From the NCBI RefSeq assembly GCF_030445035.2, contig NC_080677.1:28407513-28471512 (forward strand): 64,000 nt of DNA. The letters run 5' to 3'. The position numbers were made by a program, and so were the translations under genes. The notes beneath the pieces are model-generated. The model saw only the letters and a list, made by a program, of their open reading frames with translations, did not search any database and was not told the DNA's origin. Origin of the DNA: Dasypus novemcinctus. Its lineage: Eukaryota > Chordata > Mammalia > Cingulata > Dasypodidae. Of the stretch, positions 42,421-54,745 are shown piece by piece (positions within the stretch are counted from its first letter, which is position 1; every line of letters starts with the position of its first letter).

Positions 42421-45400
42421 ATCAGAGCACAGTGGGAGGCAAAGAAAAGGAGTCGTCCCCAGCTAGGCACAGACCAGCCAGAGCTGAGAGAGAGAGACAA
42501 ACAGTGGCAGAGGCTGAAGAGGCAACTTGAAAAGAGGGGAGACAGGACTGGACCCAGAGGCAAGAAGTGGAAGGGGCAGATGTGTGAGGAGAGGGGACCC
42601 GAGGAGACCCCCTCGCCAAGCGAGGCCGGCGCCCATAGTCCAGCCTGTCCGCACGTCCCACCCAGAGTGCAGCCGCAGCAGCAGACTGAGCAAGGAACTG
42701 GACTCCTGGCCCAGGAAGCCCCGGAGCCCAGCCCCCTGCCCACTGTGTGTGTGGGTCGGGAGAGGAGCCAGGCGGGGCTCGGGACTGGGCAGGCCTTGGG
42801 GGTGACCCTCGCTGGTCCTCAGGAAGGGCCCGATGGCCGCTGAGCCTCGGGCTGCCGGCCTCTCCCGCCTGCTCCGCGGCTGTCCTGCCCAGGCGGGGAG
42901 GCTTCTGTCCGTTCGGAGGTAGGAGAGGGAGGCCCGGCGAGGGGAAAGGTTTGTCCACACCCCAGTGATCCCCGGGCAGGGCAGGGTGAGTACCCAGTCC
43001 TGTGCCTCCTGCCCAGGGGCCATCCTGCAGGGAAGAGCTCCGGCCCTCGGCGTGCGCTGCCCGGGAGCAGCTTGCTGTTTGCTGGGAGCAGGGAGCTAGC
43101 TGCCAGGAGCAGGAGGCCGCTGGGGCAGCGTGGGGCAGGGGCAGCAGTGCGCACCAAAGCGCCCGTAAGTGCAGGGCAGAGGGGACCCGCCGCTGGAGTG
43201 GGCTGGTGGCCCTGGCTGCTCCCAGGCCTGGGTGGGCGGAGCCAACCCCTGCCTGATGGACAATCCAGGAGAGGGAGACAAGCCCACCGCGCCCCTCCCA
43301 GGACCTCCCCACACCCTCCACTCTCAGCAGTTCTGACGCAGCCTTCCTTCCCCCGGAGGCTCCCTCGTGCCCCCATCGCCAGCCCCCACCCCTGTGCCAC
43401 GCCTGGCCTGGGCATTCTGATGGCAGCACAGCAGTGCTGGCCCTGCACGCCTGGGCTCCCCCAGACTGGGGCTTCCGAGGGCGGACGCCTGCTTCCCCCA
43501 CCCCAGGCCCCCGCAGTGTCTCCCTCAGACCCTGTCCCCCAGGGCCGAGCACGCTGTCCCTCCACCTCTCCCCGCAGCATCCTGAGCCCCCACGGGACCC
43601 CCACCTGTCCCTGCCCTCTGCTGGGGTTCAGGGCTCCGTGCGGCTGAGGGTGCACGACGCGCTGCCTGCATGTGAGTGAGAGTCACCCGGGACATTCTAA
43701 TTTATCCGACTAACATTCACGGAGCATGTGTTCCGTGCCAAACGCTGCTCGGGGCTCCCTGGAAACAGCTACGAACCAGACAGGCCAGCTCCTTGTCGGC
43801 GCGAAGCTGTCGGGCTAGCACAGGAGCCTGCAGGCTTAGGCGGACGCGGCGTGGCTGACGGGCCCGGGAAGGTGCCGAGCTCCCCGGCACGCGTGTCCTC
43901 GGCACACGTGTCCTCAGTAGGGGCCGTGTCCTCCGGGAGCTGGGCCGGAGCAGGGGCAAACCACCGTGCTGAGGCCAATCAGGCCTCCAGCCACCGCAGG
44001 ACCGTCTGATCCGAGGGCCCGCAGGGAGACCCTGTGCCTCCCGGTGCCGTCCCCACCTCCACGCCGGCGCGCCGCCTGAGATGCCATTGCAGTAGTTCCA
44101 TTCCTTCTGACACGGGCCTTCCGTCACCAGGAGGCGCCAGCCGAATGCCGGAATCACCAGAAAGGAGGCCAACCTCACCCGCGCCATCTTCCACACTGCG
44201 GCCAGGAGCTGACCATTGGCTGGGAAGGGGACGGTCTGCCTCTGGATCCTCGGGCCCAGGAGGACCCCAAACACCCCTGCTCCCCCTGCCCTTCTCCCTG
44301 GTCTGCTGCAAATCCAGATGACGGAGGAAGGCAGGAAGGAAGCAAACTGCCTCTGGCTGGGGATCCACTCTCATGCATCCGGGCTCTGGCTGGAATACAC
44401 AACCCTGGGGACTCTGATCGTCAGTGATTTGCAGGGAACGGCAGAGCTGGATTGGAACTCAGGACCAGCTAATCCCCACAGCCCGTGTCCTCCTTTCCCC
44501 ACCTGCTGGGGAGGGCCTTGCTGGATCTGGTTCCCAGATGGAAGCCCCGGTCCTGTTGTCCCAGGAGCACACGGGGACATGGGGATCCAGGCCCCAGGAG
44601 GAGCCAGGGTGGCAGGGGACAGAGGGAGGCAACAGTCTCCAACCTCCAGTGTCTGATATTTGGGTGGGTAGGAAGCACTGGGCAAAGAGTGGGCACAGGG
44701 ACACGTGGGAGAGAGACGCGGAGCCACCCTCAGTCCCAGCCAGCTGCGGGAGCCTGGGCTCCCAGGCGGGGCGCTGTCTCCATCCCCTGCTCCTCCTCCA
44801 GCGTGTCCTGACCTGGAGGGCACTCCCTTGGCCCTCCACTGGCTCCAGTTTCCCTTCCGTGGATGGTGGCACAGGCCCAGCCTCCAGGGCCCGCAGGCTT
44901 GAGCCGGGCTAAATAAGGGGAGGCCTGCTCTTCCGAGCCCCAGCAGGGCTGCAGCCGCTCTCTCGGGGAGCGGCTGGCCCTGCTGGCAGCTGTGGCCCAC
45001 AGCAAACGCTTTTCCAGATGTGCCTTCTTCCTGAGCTATGCCTCCCAGCCCTGAGCTGGCTGTTCCCAGGACCAGCCGGGCCCCAGCTCCTCAGGGACCT
45101 GGTGGGAGAAGCTCAGTCGGTGTCCAGATAGGGGGTGGACAGAGCCTCAGACGTTGGCCAAGGATCTGGACAGACCTCTGGCTGCGTGGGGATAAGGCAC
45201 CCACGTACGGGGCCACGCCTGTCACTCTCTAACCAGAAGCTTCTGTTGAGGGCAGGGCAGGGCAGACTGGAGCTTGGGCAAATGGGGCCAGCAGGGATCT
45301 CCCACCCACAGGGCCTGGTTGTTGGAAACAATGACTGCCTTCCTTCCAGGAGGTCCGTGGGGAAAGATGGGGCTGGGGTGGGAGGGAAGCCAGCGGCAAG

Positions 45401-46630
45401 CCGGTCACGGCCGTCTAGCCACCGTCGGCTCACCAGCAGCTTGGCCGAATTTTCTAGAATTGCTCAGGCTGTCCTGAATTGAGGCTGAGAGCACTAATGG
45501 AAGGCAGGACAAAGTCCCAAAAGGTCCCAGAGAGGGGTGCTTGGAGTCAGAAAGCCCTCCCGCCCCAAGGATCCTGCTTGTGGGCCCGCCCCCACCCCCA
45601 GCCCTTGCTTGAAATCCCTCTTGATGGGACGGTCACTGTGTTGATCTAGGACCTGGGCCCTCAGGAGGCCGGGGGCACAGCAGGGTTTGGTACTGGTTTG
45701 GTCAAGTGAGGCAAGGCCAGCCCCCTCCAAGCCTGGGGGAGCAGAGAAAGCAGCCAGGCCCAGAGCAGAGACCCCGAAAGGAGCTCGGACTCCTCGGCCC
45801 AGCCCTCGAGCCTCTCCAATGCACCCTCTGCAGCCCTCTGCAGCCCTCTGCACCACACTCTCCTGTCTCTGGACAGGGGGCCAGGTTCCTGTGCCACCAG
45901 CTCACTGCCCCTGAACGCTCACCTTCACTCTCTTCCTCCTGCCCCAGTGCCTCCTTCCTCCTCCAGGAAGCCTTCCCAACTGTTTCCCCTCCTCCGTGCA
46001 GAGAGCTCCCACAGGTGGGCTGAGCCCGCCGGACCCACTGGCACCGCAGCTGGGGCTGCCCCTCATCGCTCCGAGAGTAAGGCCTGGGTCTTCTTCCCTG
46101 TCCACCACACCCCCCAGCAGAGCGGGTCGCATCTGCCCTCTGCCCGGGCCGAGTCCCCGCGAGAGACTGGGGTGGCCTGGGCACCCACCTCTCCGGGAAG
46201 GGAATTCCTCCCTGTTGGAGACACAGGACACCAGCCACGGTGGTGTCACACGATCCCCCTTAAACCAGAACTGGATTTAGCAGGCCACCAGTGATTCACC
46301 AGAGGCGGAACAAGTTAGTAATTTTCTAGGCGACCGCCTTCCCGTTCATTTCTCCTCCCATGGCCCCCACCCCGCCACCCCCAAACTCCAGGCTCAGCCC
46401 GACTCCTTCACGACCCTCCCCGGCCCTCCCCGAACAATGTCAGGGTGTATTGTCCTCGAGGTGGGGAGGCACATCTATTTCTGGAGAGCAGGATTGCTTG
46501 ATGCCTTCAGAGGGAACACGGAGACAGGATGGAAAAAGTTGCCATCAGCTGGGCTGGAGTCCACCAGGGCTGGACATCCTGCATCCAAGGGTGGGGACAG
46601 CTTCATCGAGGCTGGATGAGGCTCTAGGGC
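42421..46630. other. GC-rich AQP1 upstream DNA, no gene seen
   Basis: Long frames (up to 376 codons, 42422-43552 minus) are low-complexity products of GC-rich sequence with no known domain. A weak reversed MIR trace lies near 44415-44490 and an L2-like trace near 45945-45990. No upstream AQP1 exon or neighbouring gene was identified. Confidence 0.4.
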
Positions 46631-46633
46631 TGC

Positions 46634-46666
46634 CACACACACACACACGCACACACACACACACAC
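46634..46666. repeat. (CA)n microsatellite
   Basis: About 16 CA units with one G interruption. Confidence 0.95.
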
Positions 46667-48099
46667 CCGTCCGCTGTGGCTGGGGGAGGCCCTCCAGGAC
46701 AGAGTGAAGTCACGTTTTCCCCAGCCCAGCCCTGTGGGCAGGAAGTCCCTGCTGGGCCAGGACACTGGCACCCCTCATTCTAGAAAATGCTGGTGGTGGT
46801 CTTGGTGCTGGAGCTACCGGACTATGCCCTTGGGCTGGGCCCGGCAGGGCAGGGGGCGCTGCCTGGAGCCAGCCTCTGCCCAGTGGGGCCCCAGAAGGAA
46901 AGTCGTCATGGGTGTGAGTGGTTGTGAGCATTTATTTTCTCACCCTGGGCACACACGCCGCGTTTGCCTCACCTCTGGGTGCTGGATTCCCTGCAGCTTC
47001 CCACTCTGCTCTTCAAATTCCCTACTCCCTCCTGCCCTGGGCACCCTCGAAAGTCTCCTCTCTTGACCTTCTTAGACTAGAAGGCATCAAGATTAGGAGA
47101 AGGGCATCTGAAGGCATTGGATCTGATGACGCCATTTCACAGATGGGGAAACTGAGGCTCCAGATCGCCTGGTCCTTGCCCCGTCTGCAGCCAGCCGTAC
47201 CCAGCCCCTCCCTCCTCCGTTCTCTGGTCGAGAGAGGCCATTTCATCCTAGGACTCCACCCAGGACTGCGCAGAGGCCTGGGCCCTCAGGGGGTTGGCTG
47301 CCCCCTCCTCTCCCGGCACCCCAGGCCCTGGCATTTTCAGGAGTCATTTTCCGCCCCCGTTAACACTGCCGTTCCTGAAATACCACCTCCCCCGGGGCTC
47401 TGGAGGTTCTGCTCCAGCCCTCTCCGCAGGAGGCCTCCAGCCCCTCTGGCCAGCGGGCCTCACCACTTCTTGCCTCTGTCCCCTCCTGAGAACCACCATG
47501 TCCTCTGGCCTCTGCTGCCACCACCCCCTCACTGGACCACACCTGCCGGGGGCCGTCGCTGCCTCCCAGTCAAGCTGGACGCCTCACAGCGCTCTGGCTT
47601 CTTTGGCGCTTCCAATCTGCAAACCAAGCTGGGCCCAGCAGGAGAAGGCAGCCGCCCCGCGGAGGCTCACGCTGGCTCACAGTGCCCAGGGACCACCACC
47701 CTTCTAGGGGCCCACGAAAACGCTTTAACTTCTTTTAAAACCAGAAGGGAAAAAAAGAGCTTCTTTATGCCAGGGCAGTGATCAAATTTAAGCTACAATG
47801 TTTTTTTTATGGAGAAAGGACCCACGAAGGCAAAGGAGCCCAGGGTTCCACGAAAGTCGTGATTCAGTCCTGGCCACCACCACTGTCTCCTCCAGACAGC
47901 CGTGTACAGGGCAGGGCCTGAAGACGCCGTGTCCAGCCGGGCTCACGTCAACCCCCCAGCAAGGACAGCACCTGCCTGTGCTCCGCCGGGCAGCCCGCCC
48001 CCCTCAGGGTGCAGCCACTGTCCCTGTCACAGCACCTGCCCAGGGGTGCCTCGAGGCAGGCTCCAGTTGTCCCTGCCTCCTCCCCTGGCAGTGCACGAG
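46667..48099. other. GC-rich intergenic DNA, nothing assigned
   Basis: The longest frame (46918-47781 plus, 287 codons) is low-complexity. A MIR core ('cagatggggaaactgaggct', near 47139) lies inside it, arguing against coding. Confidence 0.4.
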
Positions 48100-48310
48100 T
48101 GAACACACAGTGCACACTCACCACATGCTTGCACACACGGACAACATGTGTGCACACATGCACATGCATGTCCATGCATGTGTGTGCACACTGGGGCATA
48201 GAAGGACATGCACACGTGTGTCGTGCATGTGCAACACATGTGCCCACAATCATGTGCACACATGTATGCTCACGGTCACATATGCAAACGCATGTGCAAA
48301 CACACCCAGA
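48100..48310. repeat. Irregular alternating purine-pyrimidine (TGCACA) tract
   Basis: About 210 bases of imperfect ACATGC, TGTGCACA and GCATGT units. Highly alternating purine-pyrimidine; no single repeat length. Confidence 0.8.
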
Positions 48311-50560
48311 GCAGAGGTGCACCTTGTGGTCGCTGGCCCTCAGCCCGTACGCTGTGGCCTCTGTCACTCGGAGCCCCCGAGCCCGGCACCTCGACATTGC
48401 CTCTCCGGCACCTCTGAGCGCTCGCCGTGCTGCCCCCTGTGCTGCTCACACCCCCACCACCTCCCTCGTCTCAGCCCCTTGTCACTGAGCTGAATGGAAA
48501 TGGTGGCGGGGACGCACCGTGGACCAGAGGGGGGCCGCAGTGGGAGTTTGGGTCACCGCGCTGCTTCGGCAGCTCTCTGCTGAGAACATGTTCCCATGCA
48601 TCCTCTCCAAATGGTCCCCGCCACCCTGGTGGGAACAGGGACTGGGCCTGACCCCATCTCTCATCGCAGCCGAGTGGGGGCCACTCCACGTGCAGGGCCG
48701 CCCGGGGCAAGTTTGCAGAGCTGCACCGAGCCAGCGCTCGGGCCACCAGCCAGCGTCAGGAGGGGAGTGCCTGGGCCCCGAGGGAGCAGGGACACGCAGG
48801 GCCACCTACAGGACCTCCTGGGACCTCGTGATGCTGCGGGCGGGGCTGGAGGGGGGAGGGGAGGCCGTGCTCGTCCTTGCTCCAGCCACCCTGAGCCCCC
48901 TCCTCCGTGGCCGGGTCTGGGGATTCTATTCATGTGAAGCCAACATTCCTGGAGCCCACGGGGCCGCGAGATCATCTCACACAGGCAGATCGCTGTCTCG
49001 ACTAATGAGAAAATGATGACATGGCCCCCGGCCCCGGGCCCCTGCCCCCAGGCCGGCCCGGCACGGCCCCCAGCTCCAGCAGCCTCACCCCGACACACAC
49101 GCCTCCTGCTCTGCGATGTCGCTCTGCCGGTGTGCCTGCCTGTCCTTGGGAATCAAACACAGAGGGTGCTCGCCACCCCTCCGGGGCCCTGGGGCCCTCC
49201 CACTGCCGGGGTTGAGCGCCCTGATCGCCCAGGCCGTTAGAACGTTGCACAGAGGTAAACTGAGGCCAAGGGCTGCAGCCACTTCCCCAATGTCATGCAC
49301 AGTGAGTTGGTCTCAACCTATAAACCCCCCACCCAAAGAAAGAAAACAAAGAGCAGAGCACCCAGTGACCCAGGATGGGCTCCCTGTGGGCAGCAGCAGG
49401 ACTGGCTGCGGGGAGCTGGGCTTCCCGGGGCCCCGATGCTGCAGCCCCAGGCCCTCCCACCCCGGCTCTTCAAAGGTCACCTGGGGAGGGGGTGGGGGCG
49501 CAGAGAAGGGGGGGGCAAGGCCCTGCCCACGCAAGAGTCAGTCTCACCTCGGCAGCTGCTCGGGGCGCGTGAGAGGCCCCATCCACGTCCGCAAACCGGC
49601 AGGCCTGGAGGTGACCGATTTAGGGGTGGTCTGGAAAAGGGGGAATCTGCCAGGCCTGTGTCAGGGGGCTGCCCTGCTCACCAGTCACCCCCACCAGTCT
49701 AAAAAGGGGTGGACCGTGGAAGAGATATAGTCAGGAGGCCTTCGCAGGCTGGGTGGGGGCCCCGGTCCAGCAGGAGCCCCGAGCCAAGTCATGAGCCGGG
49801 AGGGAGGTGGTGATCAGTGAGGGCAGGGGCAGTCACAGCAGCCTTCCTGGAGGAGGCGGAACTGTGAGTCAGGGAATCTGGGGGCTCTGAAGGGACCACA
49901 AAGCCTGCCTAAGATACCACATCTCTGGATCCAGGAACCCTCAGAGGGCTGCTGAGCCCCCACCTACTGAGGCCCGGGGACCTCCTGCGGCCGCCGATCT
50001 CGTTGCGGGACAGGCTGGTGGTGAGCGCCTCCTTACGCTGCCACCTTCCCCAGCGCCGTCCTTCGGCGCTGCTGACCAAGCGTGCTCCCGCCACCCAGTG
50101 ACACAAGCGCGGGCACGGAGCCCGCCGTCCTGGGGCTGCTCCTTCCGAGGTGGGCCCCTCCCAGCGCCCCCAGGACCCTTGGCGCCCCCACTTCATCCTG
50201 GCGGCAGCTCCGGCTGGACCCGGGCACGAGCACACTGGTTTTCCCTGAGAGCCCAGCACTCCGGGAGCGCGACCCGGGTCCTTAAGGGAGCAGAGAGCCA
50301 GCCCTGGTGCGTCCCCGGCAGGGGGCTCAGGTCCCTGCCTGCCTCAGCCCTGCGGGTGACAACCCGGGAGGGTCCCCCTCCCCACGACCCTCAGAGAGCA
50401 TAACTGAGCGGTAAAACCCAAGCGAGGGTGGTGTTGATGGAGAGGGGGAAGGCTTTGGCAGGGTGGCAGAGAAGCCTGAGTAGGGAAATCAAGGCAGGAA
50501 GGGGAGAGGCTTTCGAAGTCTCCCCTTTTATATCTGCTCCCAAAACATTTGGGGATTCTA
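48311..50560. other. GC-rich intergenic DNA, nothing assigned
   Basis: A weak reversed MIR trace lies near 49240-49320 and a reversed L2-like trace near 49840-49870. No gene seen. Confidence 0.4.
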
Positions 50561-50722
50561 TCAGCACTTCCCAGACTTTAATGTGAGCGTGAACCCCCTA
50601 GGGGCACTCTTCAAATGCAGATTCTGTTCAGAAGGTCTGGGCTGGGCCCAAAATTCTGCAATTCGAACAAGCTCCCAGATACGTTGGTGCTGTTGATGCC
50701 AGAACCACACTTTGAGCGGTAA
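50561..50722 (+). mobile_element. MER5A-like hAT transposon fragment
   Basis: The order 'cttcccagactttaatgtg', 'gaaccccctagggg', 'caaatgcagattctgttcag', 'ggtctgggctgggcccaaaa' and 'ttctgcaattcgaacaagct' matches the MER5A group of non-autonomous DNA transposons. Confidence 0.7.
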
Positions 50723-51784
50723 GCAGCTGATCACATGCTAGTTAAAACAAAGCCACAGAGAGGGAGGAAGGAGCTCATGCTACGAGAGAGAGAGATTGCA
50801 ACTGAACATCAGTTTACATCTGAGCTTCCTGGAAGCCATGGCAAGAAAGGAAAGAGATGTTTACAAGTGCTTACTCTGAGATCACAGAGATGGCTGCGTG
50901 TCATCAGGACAAAGCCTTTATCTGATCCCAGAAGCCCAGGGAACTGATCAAGAAGATTTTACCGTCAGGAGATTGGAAAAGCAGGCTGTGTTTTAGGGGT
51001 CCAGCAGGCATTTCTATGGGAAGGACTTGGGCCAGCGCAGGGCCAGTGCCCGGAGGGGACCATCCTTCCACCACTTACTGGCTCAGTAACTTGCTGCCTA
51101 AGTGGCCCCTGAAAACAGGGGGAAACCATGGAGTCGTGATGCTCCACATGCAGCCCCGCGGGGTCGTGGGGAGGGCAGGGCCAAGGCCCAGGCCTGAGCC
51201 ACAGGAAGGGGGGAGGAGGATGCGGAGGCAGAGGAGCCCCACCTCTTCCCAGTAACCCAGAAAGGCTTCCTGGAGGAGGAAGACAGCTTTGTTGATCTGA
51301 AGGGAGGTGGTTCTGCAGAGGAAGGTTGAAGCAGAAGGGATGGGAAGGGGTGGGCTTTCTGCCCAAGGCGGGGGTTGGGGGGCCCCCACTGTTGCTCTCC
51401 CCATGGCTGGAGGATGTGGGAGAGTGCCCTGCCCTCCTGCCGTGCCCAGGACCCAGAGGTCCCCGGGTGAGTCTGTCTTCTGTCCACGGCCTGAGGCAGA
51501 GTCACAGGGTTCTTGGGCTCCTCCCCAGGGGGTCGCAGACAGAGGAGGGGGTCAAGGGCCCTGCCTCGGGGAGCACCAGGCTTGGGTGCCGAGGGGCAGG
51601 GGACGCAGGTTCTGGCCTCGGGGAGGCCCACACCCCCCAGGGCTGTCAGAGAGCAGGCAGGCTGGGGGGGGGCTGGGCCGCACGAGGGTGCCGGGGAGAC
51701 GGTGGGCGAGGAGAGGGCTGCTCAGCCTCGAGCTCGAGGCCAGGGGCAGCACTGTCCAGCCCGAGTGCTCCACGCGTGCCTCAG

Positions 51785-52250
51785 TTTCCTGGGGTTGCAA
51801 AGAGGGCTATGCAGTACCACGAACTAGATGACTTAAAACAACAGTAGTTTTCTCTCTCGCTGCTCCACTGCTCTGGAGGCCAGAAGTCCAAAGTCAAGGT
51901 GTTGGCGGGCCGAGCTCCCGCAGGGGCGCCCCGCCCGGCCTCGTCTAGATGCTGGCAATGCTGGGCGTTCCGTGGCTGGTGGCTGCCCTACTCCCCTCCC
52001 TCCTCTGTCTCCACGGGCCTTATTCTCCCACGTCTGTCTGTCCAAATATCCCTCTTCTTCAAGGAGAGCGCCTCGTGGTGGGTCGGGCCCACCCTAGCCA
52101 CTTTGGCCTCATATTAACTAAGAACATCGTCCAAGACCCTATTTCCAAATAACAGGGGATGAGGGGTTGGGGCTCGGCCATACTTTCTGGGGTCTGCTCC
52201 TCTTCAGTCCGACTCAGCTCGCAGAGCAGGTCCATTCTTAGGAAAGGCCA
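51785..52250 (-). mobile_element. Ancient LTR-like repeat (MaLR type suspected), reversed
   Basis: The plus strand carries 'gatgacttaaaacaacag', 'tctggaggccagaagtccaa', 'ggtggctgccctactcc' and 'ccaagaccctatttccaaat', all familiar from a widespread old mammalian LTR-like repeat read in reverse. The exact family is uncertain. Confidence 0.5.
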
Positions 52251-53394
52251 CACCTGGTGGCTTTCAGTGTCATCACAGCCGGGTGGCAGAGGCGGGAGAA
52301 GGTGTCAGGGAGGGCGCAGGTGGTCACACATGGCCTGGGTGCTGACCCTCCTCCCTCGCTCCTTCCTGGAGGGACCTGGGACACACCCCTCTCTTCCCAG
52401 ACGCCTTTTTGGTAAAGAGGAAGCGTGGGACCCTGATGACTTTTCAGAAAAGGAAATGGAAAATCCTTAGACAAATAAACCCAAGGTGTGTCTGCGTTAT
52501 GGGTGGAAGAAGGAAAAAGGCGTTTGGCATTTTCTGTGACCGCCGAAGCGCCGAAGGGGTTTGCCGGGGACGCGGGGGCTGCATCCCAGCTCCTGCCTTG
52601 CTGGGCAGGGCAGGCAGGGGCTCCGATCGACCCATCACTCTCTCTGGGCTGCTCGTGGGGAGATCTGAATTGAAGGAAAGGCCGGGCTGGCCCACACAAT
52701 AGCTGCGGGTTTAGAAACCAGGACACCGGCAGATACTGCCAGAGCCCCCGAGGTCCCAGGCCTGGCTGGTGACTGGAGAGGAAATGAGGGGAGATAGGGG
52801 AGGAGGGGTGGCAGGAAGCCTGCCCTCCACTCTGCCCCGCGCGGTGGCCTCCCAGAATCCCAGCAAGGACTCGGGAGGCAGGGCAGCAAGCGTGAAGAGC
52901 GCGAGCACCTGACAGCCCGGGCAGAGGCCGCTGCCCGCTAGCCTGGAGATGCCGGGCGAGGAGCAGGCGGGCGCAGGCTCCTGTTCCTTAGCTGTGGTGC
53001 TTTCCGTCTCTGGGACTGTCACTGCTCACAGAGTGGGCCCAGCTGCGCGGAGTCACCTTGCCCAAGTGCCTCATTTATGAGCAGAAACCAAAGAGGGGAG
53101 TGAGGGCCTGATGGGGACAGTGGGAGAGGAAGGCGTTTATCCAGCCAGCCCGGCAGCGCCTGTGGGCCTGGTGAGAGCTGTGGGGAAGGAGAGGCACTGG
53201 CCATCCGGCTGTGGGCTTGCAAGGTGTGGCGCGAGGGGCTGGCCTCCAGGAGCCAGGCCCCACGGATGCGGGCCAATCCCCCCGGGCCCCGGCGCCGCCG
53301 GCCTCGTCTCACGGTTCTTGAGTCTCAGCAAAGAAGACCTGCCCCCCTCCCTCCACTCCCCACCCAGCTCTCACCGAAACGGCCAGCATTCCTT
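52251..53394. other. Intergenic DNA, nothing assigned
   Basis: No gene or clear repeat recognised; open frames are short. Confidence 0.4.
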
Positions 53395-53515
53395 GAGCAC
53401 ATACTATGTGCCAGGCCCTGGGCTAAGCACTTCACACAGTCTTCTGGCATATGGACTATTAGTCTTACCATTTTACAGATTGGGAAACTGAGGCTCAGGC
53501 AGGTTGTTTTTGTGT
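53395..53515 (-). repeat. MIR SINE fragment, reversed
   Basis: Clear reversed MIR: 'tgagcacatactatgtgcca', 'gggctaagcacttcaca', 'attttacagattgggaaact', 'gaggctcagg'. Confidence 0.85.
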
Positions 53516-54429
53516 TTATTGTTTCTTTTCACCTGTAACTTCGTTAATTTCCCAGCAGCCCAGCCCCCAGTGTGAGCTGGTAACTGCTGCACCTTCCCTC
53601 CCAGGGCCTTTCTCACAGCAGACACCCTGGGCAGGGGGGTAATGAGGAGCCCCAAAGCCCAGAGAGGACACCAGACAGACAGACCTTTGGGTCTTCAGAC
53701 CTGCAGGTCCTGGAGAGCCAGGTCACCTGGACACAGTAAAGGCAGAGCAAGCAGGCATCCCTGCCGGCGGCTGGGGGCGCTCGGTTTGCTCTCCCATCTG
53801 ATGCCGATTCCTGCTCTTCAAGGACCAGCAGCCCCCACAATGCTCACTGACACCCCAAACGGCCAGAACTGGTGTTCCAGACCCTGAGGCCACCGATGGG
53901 GATACTGAGGCCCGCCCCGGCCCTGTCCAAGGCCACCCAGGGCCTGGCTGTCCTTCACGGCGGCTGGCGGACCTGGAGGTGGCCGGGCCCGCGGGAGCCA
54001 GCCAGTCCCGTCCAGCTGGCTCAAGGTCACCGACGGCACAGAAAACAATGGGCAGTGGGTCCCGCCATGGCCGGGGGCCAGAACAAAGGCCTGGGCACTT
54101 CCTCGCATTGAGGCTCCATCCTTCATGGCTTGCCAAGGCAGGCGAGCGGAGGAAGCCTCCATCATGAGACAGGGATGTTTTGCAAAGACCGTTCCAGGGA
54201 CGGCTGCAGCTGCGAGGGCCGACGGGGAGCACAGAGGGGGTGGGCTCCTCCAGGGTGAGCCCTGCCTGCGGGAAGCGGGGGAGGGACAGGGGTCTCGACT
54301 CTAGCCCCAAGCTCCCCACCCTCGCTCCCCACTAAAACGCAGGGTTGTCGCCCACCTGCTCCTCTCCTCCATGGTACGAACTCAGAAGGTGACATCTTCC
54401 CTCTCCTCCCCCTCCACACTGTTGCCAGA

Positions 54430-54745
54430 TTAGTCCTTCTCAAACAGCTTGGATCCACCACCGCCTTGCTCCGAAGCTGTCTGTGGCTCCCTAGTGCTCA
54501 AGCTCAGCTCATTAGCTTGATAAAGCCCTCCAGGAGCCAGCCCTGACATCCTTTACCTCCCGGCCAACCCCAGACCTGCCAGGCCACTTCCCCTTCACAG
54601 CGCTTCCCCTGCCCACTGCACCCCATCCCGAAAGTGCCCTGGGCTCCCCTCCTCACCTACCCTCCTTCGGGGTCCGGCTTCAATCCTGCCCCCTTCAGGA
54701 GGCCTCCCTGACTTATCCAGGCCGTGCAGATTGCCCCCAGCTGAG
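54430..54745 (+). repeat. L2 LINE 3' fragment
   Basis: Forward L2 landmarks in order: 'tgtctgtggctccctagtgc', 'aaagccctccaggagccagc', 'cttcccctgcccactgcacc', 'ttcaggaggcctccctgact'. Confidence 0.7.

Noticed and set aside
42422..43552. 376-codon minus-strand frame upstream of AQP1
   Set aside because: Compositional, begins in a GA/CT-rich tract region, no recognisable domain. Not a known AQP1 upstream exon as far as I can tell.
43717..44274. Minus-strand 185-codon frame with a hydrophobic start
   Set aside because: No recognisable family, no supporting splice sites, GC-rich context.
46918..47781. 287-codon plus-strand frame
   Set aside because: Contains a reversed MIR core and low-complexity sequence; no domain.
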